From Bacillota bacterium (GTDB lineage: Bacteria > Bacillota > Clostridia > Christensenellales > CAG-138): DNA of 6,472 nucleotides. The position numbers and the translations under genes are program-made. Under the pieces are notes generated by a model, which was given only the letters and a program-made list of their open reading frames with translations, had not been told where the DNA came from and ran no database searches. The stretch spans positions 1 to 6,472 of the forward strand of contig JAEXTB010000193.1 in assembly GCA_023453725.1 (NCBI GenBank), read 5' to 3'. Each line of letters starts with the position of its first letter. The first letter of the stretch is position 1. Positions 1-5,140 of the stretch are shown here, in pieces.

Positions 1-590
1 ACGTGGCACTGGTGCTGACGTATTTTGTAGGTATCATCTGCATTTGCGCATCGGACGGGTTCCTTTCGCTGCGGATTGCGGAGCTGGGCGGTACGGACGC
101 GCACGTTGGCCTGGGGCTATTTGTGCAGGCGATGTCCGAGATCCCCATCATGCTGCTCTATAACCGAATAAAGGCCAAATGGAATGTCGGGCCGGGGGTC
201 ATGATATCCGTCTCCTTCGTGTTTTACTTTATCAAGTGCGTGCTGCTGGGGATTGCGCCGAGCTATCAGACGGCAATCCTCATAACGCTGCTCAACGGCC
301 CCTCCTTCGCGCTGTTTGTCATGTCCATTGTGGACTATATCCTTATATACGTGGACGCAAGCTACCTTTCCACCGCGTATCTCATATTCAGCGCGCTGGG
401 CTCGGGCCTGGGCGCGGCATTGGGAAATTATGTGGACGGGGCAATCGCGGAAGCGCTGGGCGTTGGGAACATGCTGTTGATTGTAAGCGTCACCGCGCTC
501 ATGGCTGCCGCAATCGTCGGCATCTGGGGCAAACCAAGGAGTACTTCACCGGCATACATAGAGCCGGGCGAGGCGTTTCCGCCTGCATGA
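1..590 (+). CDS. MFS transporter, C-terminal half (5' end outside window)
   Basis: This is the 3' part of a membrane transporter gene; the frame is open to the left edge, so the GTG at base 3 is probably an internal valine. The visible 195 residues contain six hydrophobic segments, near residues 3-22, 33-52, 64-84, 88-112, 119-143 and 151-174, which fits helices 7-12 of a 12-helix major facilitator protein. A Gly-rich helix (GSGLGAALGNYVDGAI, about 132-147) and the short loop with YNRIKAKWNVGP are typical of the MFS_1-like / LacY-nucleoside symporter type. The tail after the last helix is short and hydrophilic. It is transcribed towards the nucleotidyltransferase gene and ends just before a hairpin terminator, so it belongs to a unit different from the PTS operon. 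The substrate cannot be told. Family assignment is from hydropathy and general resemblance. Confidence 0.8.
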   Translation, partial: VALVLTYFVGIICICASDGFLSLRIAELGGTDAHVGLGLFVQAMSEIPIMLLYNRIKAKWNVGPGVMISVSFVFYFIKCVLLGIAPSYQTAILITLLNGPSFALFVMSIVDYILIYVDASYLSTAYLIFSALGSGLGAALGNYVDGAIAEALGVGNMLLIVSVTALMAAAIVGIWGKPRSTSPAYIEPGEAFPPA

Positions 591-605
591 TCCGAGGAGT
601 ATAGT

Positions 606-633
606 AAAAGAGGGTGCGAATGCACCCTCTTTT
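606..633. terminator. Bidirectional intrinsic terminator between convergent genes
   Basis: A perfect inverted repeat, AAAAGAGGGTGC / GCACCCTCTTTT, has 12-bp arms and a 4-base loop (GAAT). Because the arms begin and end in A and T runs, the hairpin is followed by a U tract when read on either strand. It lies 15 bases after the transporter stop and 12 bases after the nucleotidyltransferase stop, so one element can end both convergent transcripts. Confidence 0.92.
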
Positions 634-645
634 GGGGTAATGTTT

Positions 646-1464
646 TCACTTTATGGATTGTCCGATAACCTCGTTCAATTCCTCAGTCAACGCACGCCAA
701 AGCGCATAGGACTCATGTAAGCGTTCCGGCTCCCCGCCCAAACGCACCGCTTCGAGCATCCGCTCATAGCAGTTTTCAGGCTTCACGAGAAATTCGTTCA
801 CGTATTGCTGCGTCCGCTTCCGGCTTGGGAAGAATGTGCGGTTGAGCGCGAACAGTGCCTGCAGGAAATGATCCAGCGCGATTTCCAGCGCAAAATGATA
901 GAACAGTGTGTCTTTGCGGCGCAATGCCCGGCCAAAGTCCTCCTCATCGTTGGTCAGCGCCGCATGATGCTTGACTAAGGCTTTCGCCAGCGTATCCGGG
1001 TATATGGATAACCGTTGCTGCAGGGAGGATAAAAAATCCCCTCCATCATAATGGACATGCATGGACTGTATGGCGGCGCAGCGGCCGATCGGGTAATAGT
1101 CCCCGATCCGATCAGGAAGATGACCCGCGAGTATTTCCTCAATATTTGCTACCGTTTCCTCCATGGTAAAATACATCAGCATGGTCTCAACACCGCAAAT
1201 CAGCATGGCGTCGCCCGTGCCCCAATTGCCGCCTTCGCATACATTCAGCCGCAGTTCCTGCAGATCCGCGCCGCTCTTTTGATAAGCCTTCTCGCGCTCC
1301 TCCGGCGCAGGCATGCTTGACACATATACAAACACATCAATATCGCTTTCGCCAGGCTTGGGAATTTCGTTAACGTCCCCCGTCTGTCCAATGGCCGCAA
1401 CCCTCTCCATGCGGGCTACGTCTGCTAAAAGTGTTTGCAGTATCTCTTTTACTTCTTTGTTCAT
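646..1464 (-). CDS. Nucleotidyltransferase-fold protein with DUF4037-like C-terminal part
   Basis: A 272-residue soluble protein. The N-terminal part carries a polymerase-beta-type nucleotidyltransferase signature: GQTG at residues 26-29, then SDIDVFVYV at 40-48, whose Asp41 and Asp43 would bind the catalytic metal. A third carboxylate usually lies on a following strand; here the best candidate is Glu93 in GVETMLMYF, so catalysis is not certain. The second half (about 120-265) is helical and includes YPIGR, SIYPDTLAKAL and FALNRTFFPSRKR, which resemble DUF4037-type solo nucleotidyltransferases. The family's substrates are poorly known. The ATG at 1464 was chosen because AGGAG (1469-1473) precedes it and because the reading frame upstream runs into the promoter; a start at 1530 would overlap both -10 and -35 elements. 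It has its own promoter and ends at the shared terminator, so it is monocistronic. Not an obvious antibiotic adenylyltransferase and no partner antitoxin gene is next to it. Confidence 0.8.
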   Translation of the reverse strand: MNKEVKEILQTLLADVARMERVAAIGQTGDVNEIPKPGESDIDVFVYVSSMPAPEEREKAYQKSGADLQELRLNVCEGGNWGTGDAMLICGVETMLMYFTMEETVANIEEILAGHLPDRIGDYYPIGRCAAIQSMHVHYDGGDFLSSLQQRLSIYPDTLAKALVKHHAALTNDEEDFGRALRRKDTLFYHFALEIALDHFLQALFALNRTFFPSRKRTQQYVNEFLVKPENCYERMLEAVRLGGEPERLHESYALWRALTEELNEVIGQSIK

Positions 1465-1488
1465 AACGCTCCTAATGAAATTTGAATA

Positions 1489-1500
1489 TGCCGACCGGCA
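1489..1500. promoter_or_regulatory. Operator-like palindrome at the transcription start
   Basis: TGCCGACCGGCA has perfect 5-base arms (TGCCG / CGGCA) around a 2-base centre. It covers about +1 to +12 of the transcript predicted from the promoter at 1508-1537. A 2-base loop is too tight for a stable RNA hairpin, so a protein-binding site is the more natural reading. No regulator gene is identified in the window. Confidence 0.35.
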
Positions 1501-1507
1501 CTCAACC

Positions 1508-1537
1508 ATTATAAAAAGCAGGGATTGCATTGGTCAA
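1508..1537 (-). promoter_or_regulatory. Sigma-A-type promoter of the nucleotidyltransferase gene
   Basis: On the minus strand TTGACC (1537-1532) and a consensus TATAAT (1513-1508) are separated by 18 bases. The predicted start of transcription is near 1501, giving a leader of roughly 37 bases before the ATG at 1464. The element lies between the ptsH terminator and the gene, as expected for independent transcription. Confidence 0.75.
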
Positions 1538-1551
1538 CCATATATTGGTCA
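1529..1551. repeat. Direct repeat ATTGGTCA overlapping the -35 element
   Basis: Two identical 8-base copies of ATTGGTCA (1529-1536 and 1544-1551) lie 15 bases apart, start to start. The left copy overlaps the -35 hexamer of the nucleotidyltransferase promoter. This could be a regulator binding site; with only two short copies chance is possible. Confidence 0.35.
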
Positions 1552-1558
1552 TGGGTAC

Positions 1559-1605
1559 AAAAGCGACCCAAACAGCGGAGCAGATACCCCGCTGTTTGGG
1601 CCGCT
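1559..1605 (-). terminator. Intrinsic terminator of the PTS operon after ptsH
   Basis: A 12-bp perfect stem, CCCAAACAGCGG (1567-1578) / CCGCTGTTTGGG (1589-1600), has a 10-base loop. After one A-C mismatch it extends by AGCG / CGCT (1562-1565 / 1602-1605). On the minus strand it is followed by a short T run (TTTTG). It lies about 17 bases after the ptsH stop codon and ends the operon. Confidence 0.88.
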
Positions 1606-1621
1606 ATCAAAATTCTCTAGG

Positions 1622-1888
1622 CTAATCGCTCAGGGTTTCCAGCAGGTTGGCTAACGTATCCACCGCCTCCACCTCATCCTCGCCGATGGCCGAAATTTCC
1701 ACCTGCGTGCCCTGCGCCAAGCTGAGTGAAAGCACAAACACGATGGATTTCACGTTCGCTTCCTTGTTGTTATCCATCCGTTTGAGTGTGATGCGGGATT
1801 TAAACTTGCCCGCAGCCGCCACAAATTCCGCGGCCGGGCGGGCGTGAAGCCCCGTGCGGTTCGTGATCACCGCTTTTTTTACATACAT
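1622..1888 (-). CDS. ptsH: HPr family phosphocarrier protein
   Basis: HPr accepts phosphate from Enzyme I and donates it to EIIA proteins in the cytoplasm. The 88-residue length is normal. The active site is clear: GLHARPAAEFV with the phosphorylatable His15 and Arg17. The regulatory serine of Gram-positive HPr is present in NVKSI, but as Ser48, not Ser46, because two extra residues (within RMDNNKEA) lengthen the loop before it. The following segment reads IVFVLSLSL where most HPr proteins have IMGVMSLG, so the two usual glycines are Phe51 and Ser56. The ATG at 1888 is preceded by AGGGAGG (1896-1902) at 7 bases. It lies 18 bases after ptsI and is the last gene of the operon. Retained Ser suggests control by HPr kinase, though the altered patch may weaken CcpA or kinase contacts (inference). 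It keeps His15, so it is not a Crh-type regulator. Confidence 0.95.
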   Translation of the reverse strand: MYVKKAVITNRTGLHARPAAEFVAAAGKFKSRITLKRMDNNKEANVKSIVFVLSLSLAQGTQVEISAIGEDEVEAVDTLANLLETLSD

Positions 1889-1895
1889 AAGCGTT

Positions 1896-1902
1896 CCTCC
1901 CT
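1896..1902 (-). promoter_or_regulatory. Ribosome binding site of ptsH
   Basis: AGGGAGG on the minus strand lies 7 bases before the ATG at 1888 and just after the ptsI stop codon. It fixes the ptsH start. Confidence 0.85.
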
Positions 1903-1906
1903 ACTC

Positions 1907-3616
1907 CTATGAGCCAATTTCGTTCCTCAAATACTGCTCCACTTCGGAAGCCGTAGCATATGTAAGAACCTGCCGGAAGATTTTTTCCGCCTGTTCAAGC
2001 GTGAGTTTTGATAACAGGCGTTTGAGCGGCGCAACCGACGCCGCGCCCATGCTGAGCCTGCGTATCCCCATGCCGATGAGTACCGCAGCAGCAAGTTTAT
2101 CCCCGCCGAGTTCTCCGCATACTCCAAGAGGCTTGTCGGCTTGCGCAAAGCTTTTTGCAACGCTGCCAATGAGCTGGAACAGCGCGGGATGATAGCTTTG
2201 GTAGAACCCGACCACCGCGGGATTCATGCGGTCTACCGCAAGGGTATATTGCGTCAGGTCGTTTGTGCCAATGCTCGCAAAGTCCACCTCTTGCGCCGCC
2301 GCATGCGCCATAAGTGCGATGGACGGAATTTCGATCATAATGCCGACCTTGAGCGTCTTTGTGTAGGGGATACCTTCATGCTCCAGCTCTTCTTCCGCTT
2401 TTTTGAGCGCAGCTTTTGCGCGGCGGATATCGTCAATACTGCCTACCATGGGAAACATCAGCCAGAGATTGCCGTATACCCCTGCCCGCAAACAGGCGCG
2501 CAGCTGCGTATGCAAAAGCTCCGGCCGTTCAAAGCAGAGTCTGAGCGCGCGGTTCCCCATAAACGGGTTTGCTTCGGGCGGGATGGGGATGCATTCGGGC
2601 TGCTTATCCCCGCCGACATCCAGTGTGCGGATGGTGACTGGTCGTTCCCCAAACCGCTCCAACACGCGTTTGTATGCCTGAAACTGCTCCTCCTCGCCCG
2701 GAAGCGCGGCCCTGCCCATAAACAGGAATTCCGTACGGAAGAGTCCGACGCCGTCCGTATAGGCTGCCGCCTTCAATTCGTTTTCGTCCGCGGAACCGAT
2801 ATTGAGTTCCACCTCGATTGGCGTACCATCAGCGAGTTTTGACTCATGCTGCAAATAGCGTTTGATTTCCTCGGCCTCACGGAGGTAATCTTCCCGCAAC
2901 ACAAGAAATTGGGCCTGTTCCGTCGAAGACGGATCAAACAGCGTCACACCCTTGACTGCGTCCACCGCCAAAAGGTCCCCATGGCGGATATGGGCAAGCG
3001 CGCCCGGCACGCCAAGCACCGCGGGAATTTCATAGCTGCGCGCGATAATGGCTGTGTGGCAGGTGGAACCGCCCACCTCGGTGACAATGGCAAGTGCCCG
3101 CTCCCGGTCCAGTGTTGCGGTGTCGGACGGAAACAGATCATGCGCAACGATGACGGCGGGTTCCTCCAGGCGGCTAAGATCCCGCTCGGGAAGACCAGCG
3201 AGGCACCTTAGCAGCCTCAGTCTTACATCCCGCATATCCGAAACGCGCTCGCGGATCAAGGGATCGTCCACGCCCGCAAGCAGCTCGGTAAGCATGGTAA
3301 ACGCTTCCTCCACGGCCTGCGACGCGGGCATATGTTCTTCTCGGATGCGGTATAGAATTTCTTCCTCCGCGCCGATGTCGTTTACAATCTCCCTGTGGGC
3401 TTCAAATATTGCCGCCTGCGCGGGGTTCTGTATGCGCTGCTGTATGGCAAAAAGCTCTTTTATGGCAGTTGTCCGCGCGGCATAAAACGCTTCCACGGCC
3501 GCGTCTTCCATGCCGGGCTGCAGCGGGGTACGATCAATGACAGGTGTAAAGGGGATATGGACGAATGCGCGGCCTAGCGCGTATCCTCCGGAGACCGGGT
3601 TGCCCGTTAAGTACAT
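1907..3616 (-). CDS. ptsI: PTS Enzyme I (phosphoenolpyruvate-protein phosphotransferase)
   Basis: Enzyme I autophosphorylates from PEP and passes phosphate to HPr. The 569 residues match the usual length of about 570. Domains in order: N-terminal helical HPr-binding part (about 25-140), swivelling phosphohistidine domain with GGSTCHTAIIAR and His187, then the C-terminal PEP-binding barrel. Barrel motifs are all present: GLFRTEFLFM (Arg294), IRTLDVGGDKQ (Arg330), IMIEIPSIALMA (Glu429), GTNDLTQYTLAVDR (Asn452, Asp453, Arg463) and VCGELGGD with the acid/base Cys500. These sit two residues before their E. coli counterparts throughout, which supports an intact enzyme. The active-site loop is slightly unusual, with Thr-Cys-His in place of Thr-Ser-His. 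The ATG at 3616 is preferred over upstream in-frame ATGs (3631, 3652) because GGGAGGAG lies 5 bases before it and the 3631 ATG shares its G with this site. It follows the kinase gene after 60 bases and precedes ptsH by 18. Confidence 0.96.
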   Translation of the reverse strand: MYLTGNPVSGGYALGRAFVHIPFTPVIDRTPLQPGMEDAAVEAFYAARTTAIKELFAIQQRIQNPAQAAIFEAHREIVNDIGAEEEILYRIREEHMPASQAVEEAFTMLTELLAGVDDPLIRERVSDMRDVRLRLLRCLAGLPERDLSRLEEPAVIVAHDLFPSDTATLDRERALAIVTEVGGSTCHTAIIARSYEIPAVLGVPGALAHIRHGDLLAVDAVKGVTLFDPSSTEQAQFLVLREDYLREAEEIKRYLQHESKLADGTPIEVELNIGSADENELKAAAYTDGVGLFRTEFLFMGRAALPGEEEQFQAYKRVLERFGERPVTIRTLDVGGDKQPECIPIPPEANPFMGNRALRLCFERPELLHTQLRACLRAGVYGNLWLMFPMVGSIDDIRRAKAALKKAEEELEHEGIPYTKTLKVGIMIEIPSIALMAHAAAQEVDFASIGTNDLTQYTLAVDRMNPAVVGFYQSYHPALFQLIGSVAKSFAQADKPLGVCGELGGDKLAAAVLIGMGIRRLSMGAASVAPLKRLLSKLTLEQAEKIFRQVLTYATASEVEQYLRNEIGS

Positions 3617-3621
3617 ACCTG

Positions 3622-3629
3622 CTCCTCCC
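3622..3629 (-). promoter_or_regulatory. Ribosome binding site of ptsI
   Basis: GGGAGGAG on the minus strand lies 5 bases before ATG 3616. It decides between three in-frame ATG codons, since nothing comparable precedes the ones at 3631 and 3652. Confidence 0.85.
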
Positions 3630-3633
3630 ATCG

Positions 3634-3671
3634 CCCGGAGAAAACCCGGCATTTTGCGAGGCTTTTCCGGG
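3634..3671 (-). other. Intercistronic inverted repeats upstream of ptsI (alternative folds)
   Basis: On the minus strand CCCGGAAAA (3671-3663) can pair either with CCGGG at 3649-3645 or with TTTT-CT-CCGGG at 3644-3634. The two folds exclude each other, and the second ends just upstream of the ptsI ribosome binding site. Stems are short (5 bp, or 5+4 bp with a 2-base bulge). They might influence RNA stability or initiation; no ligand motif is recognisable. Confidence 0.3.
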
Positions 3672-3675
3672 ACCG

Positions 3676-3705
3676 ATTATATTTTTTCCAGCCTGACGCG
3701 GCCAA
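3676..3705 (-). promoter_or_regulatory. Possible internal promoter for ptsI-ptsH
   Basis: On the minus strand TTGGCC (3705-3700) and a perfect TATAAT (3681-3676) are 18 bases apart. The -10 hexamer contains the stop codon of the kinase gene. Transcription would begin near 3669, giving a leader of about 53 bases to the ptsI ATG. The -35 matches the consensus at 4 of 6 positions. A separate promoter for the general PTS genes would make biological sense, but this is a prediction from hexamers only. Confidence 0.5.
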
Positions 3706-4606
3706 GAAGCTCCTGTACCGCATCCGGATCTGCGCTTTGGCTTCCGCTTTGCATTACGCTTGCGGCGCTGACCGCAATGGCAAGGCGGCTCGTTTCATAG
3801 AGTCCCATTCCGCGCGCTTCTCCAAAGGCGAGTGCGGCCATCATGGAATCGCCTGCACCGACGGTACTTTTCGCCTCGACCTGCAATCCATAACCTCTGT
3901 AGCATTCGTTTTCCGATAAAAACAGTGCGCCGTCCCCGCCTAAAGAAATCGCGGCAACATGAATGCCTCTGTCAATGAGCCACATGCCGCAGGTCACAAT
4001 ATCCTCCATGCTTGTAAGCTCCCTTTGAAACAGACGGGACAGCTCATGCTGGTTGGGTTTTACCGCATAAGGGATGGACAAGACCGCATGGCGGAAGCTT
4101 GCGCCATCCGCATCGATAAACACCTTCGCCCCGGCTGCCCGGCATAGCCCTGCCCAATCTCCGTAGAGCTCATCGGGCGCGCCCGGAGGCAGGCTGCCTG
4201 AAAACACGACGATATCGTCCTTGTTAAGCATGGCAAGAAGCCGTTCTTTGACGAGGTTGAGCGTTTCTTCCGTTACCAGGCCGCCGGGTTCGTTGATATC
4301 CGTCGTCCCGCCGCCTGCGCAGTCAATCAGTTTGAGGTTGGTGCGGGTGGGATGTTCCACCGTCACAAAATCGGTGCTGATACCGGCCGCTTTGAGCGCG
4401 CCTTCAACCCATGCGCCTGTGTTGCCGCCAAGGATGCCGACGGCCCTGCTTTCCTGTCCAAGCATTTTAAGCGTCTTTGAGACGTTGATGCCCTTACCGC
4501 CCGGGTCCATGCGTACGGATTTCATCCGGTTTACCGCACCCGGCAAAAAACCTTCTACGACGCCGGTTTTATCAATTGCGGGGTTGAGTGTAACGGTTAC
4601 GATCAT
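3677..4606 (-). CDS. fruK: PfkB-family hexose-phosphate kinase, 1-phosphofructokinase type
   Basis: The likely reaction is ATP-dependent phosphorylation of fructose-1-phosphate at C6 to fructose-1,6-bisphosphate, feeding glycolysis. The 309-residue length is typical. It opens with MIVTVTLNPAIDKT, the usual 1-phosphofructokinase start. Further motifs are DPGGKGINVSKTL (PfkB signature 1, about 34-46), INEPG (about 104-108), SGSLPPG (136-142), KPNQHEL (183-189) and STVGAGDS (247-254) with the catalytic base Asp253. ATG 4606 was chosen because AAGGAG (4616-4621) lies 9 bases before it; the ATG at 4627 lies just upstream of this site. It follows the EIIA gene after 42 bases. Tagatose-phosphate kinases (LacC or TagK type) belong to the same family and cannot be excluded; the mannitol-like neighbours leave the true substrate open. 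The gene symbol is therefore by family resemblance. Confidence 0.85.
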   Translation of the reverse strand: MIVTVTLNPAIDKTGVVEGFLPGAVNRMKSVRMDPGGKGINVSKTLKMLGQESRAVGILGGNTGAWVEGALKAAGISTDFVTVEHPTRTNLKLIDCAGGGTTDINEPGGLVTEETLNLVKERLLAMLNKDDIVVFSGSLPPGAPDELYGDWAGLCRAAGAKVFIDADGASFRHAVLSIPYAVKPNQHELSRLFQRELTSMEDIVTCGMWLIDRGIHVAAISLGGDGALFLSENECYRGYGLQVEAKSTVGAGDSMMAALAFGEARGMGLYETSRLAIAVSAASVMQSGSQSADPDAVQELLGRVRLEKI

Positions 4607-4615
4607 GTATGCTTT

Positions 4616-4621
4616 CTCCTT
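4616..4621 (-). promoter_or_regulatory. Ribosome binding site of the PfkB-family kinase
   Basis: AAGGAG on the minus strand, 9 bases before ATG 4606, supports this start over an in-frame ATG at 4627 that has no comparable site. Confidence 0.75.
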
Positions 4622-4648
4622 ACCCATACAGGGAGGCGCTTAGGTGCG

Positions 4649-5125
4649 TTATTCCTCCTCAATATTCTCCATAAAACAATCGTATATGAATTTTGGGTCG
4701 GTGGAAAGCAAAAGTTTCTGTATGAGCTCTTCCTGCATCATAATGTTGGCTACGCCCGCCAAAATGGGAAGATGCGCATCCTCAAGCGCAGCAATACCAA
4801 TTAAAAGATGCGCTTTGCCGCCATCAAACGCTATCCCCTCCGGGTACTGGAGCACAACAAGCCCCGTTTTTTTCACATACCCCTTTGCGGCGCCTACGCC
4901 GTGCGGAATGGCTACGCCTTCGCCCAAGAACGTGGTCACCACTTTTTCGCGCTCGACCATCGCCTGAATATAAGGTTCCTCAACGCAGCCCTTTTGCAAA
5001 AGCTTCTCGCCCGCAAGACAAATGGCCTGCCATTTGTCCGTGGAAGGTAATCCGGTATAAATATCGTTTACGGTCAAAACGCCGTCTTCCTGCTGTGTCG
5101 TCTGTTTTTTCGAAAAGAGTCCCAC
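4649..5125 (-). CDS. mtlF: PTS EIIA component, mannitol (MtlF) type
   Basis: A soluble EIIA that takes phosphate from HPr and gives it to a membrane-bound EIIB domain. The 158 residues contain the mannitol-type EIIA fold throughout: AYIQAMVEREKVVTTFLG (residues about 50-68), then VAIPHG with the active His75, then GLVVLQYPEGIAF and IGIAALEDAHLPIL. These closely resemble MtlF of staphylococci and bacilli. The start is the GTG at 5125, which shares one base with the TAG stop of the upstream regulator gene and has AAAGGAA (5134-5140) 8 bases before it, so translation is probably coupled. The frame stays open to 5302, but that extension is an out-of-frame reading of the regulator and is unlike any EIIA. 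Its EIICB permease is not in the window. The sugar could be mannitol, fructose or another hexose/hexitol; neighbouring kinase argues against a simple mannitol pathway. Confidence 0.88.
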   Translation of the reverse strand: MGLFSKKQTTQQEDGVLTVNDIYTGLPSTDKWQAICLAGEKLLQKGCVEEPYIQAMVEREKVVTTFLGEGVAIPHGVGAAKGYVKKTGLVVLQYPEGIAFDGGKAHLLIGIAALEDAHLPILAGVANIMMQEELIQKLLLSTDPKFIYDCFMENIEEE

Positions 5126-5140
5126 TATTTTTGTTCCTTT
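5123..5140 (-). promoter_or_regulatory. GTG start, stop/start overlap and ribosome binding site of the EIIA gene
   Basis: On the minus strand AAAGGAA (5140-5134) precedes a TAGTG junction in which the regulator's TAG stop (5127-5125) and the EIIA GTG start (5125-5123) share a G. This arrangement favours translational coupling. Confidence 0.7.

Noticed and set aside
1465..1530. Longer nucleotidyltransferase starting at 1530
   Set aside because: The first 22 codons would overlap the -10 and -35 elements and have no ribosome binding site; ATG 1464 has AGGAG in front.
1622..1888. A Crh-like regulatory HPr paralogue
   Set aside because: Crh lacks the catalytic histidine; this protein keeps His15 and lies directly after ptsI.
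2141..2842. A 233-codon open frame on the plus strand
   Set aside because: It lies wholly antisense to ptsI, whose motifs and family-typical length are complete. The translation is rich in Arg, Cys and His and resembles no family; it is a shadow of codon bias.
3617..3652. Longer Enzyme I starting at 3652 or 3631
   Set aside because: The ribosome binding site GGGAGGAG lies just before ATG 3616 and starts at the last base of the 3631 ATG; the extra residues are absent from Enzyme I proteins.
3677..4606. Tagatose-6-phosphate kinase (LacC) or ribokinase as the primary call
   Set aside because: The opening MIVTVTLNPAIDKT and STVGAGDS fit 1-phosphofructokinase best and the gene is in a PTS operon without lac genes in view. 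The tagatose option is kept only as an alternative.
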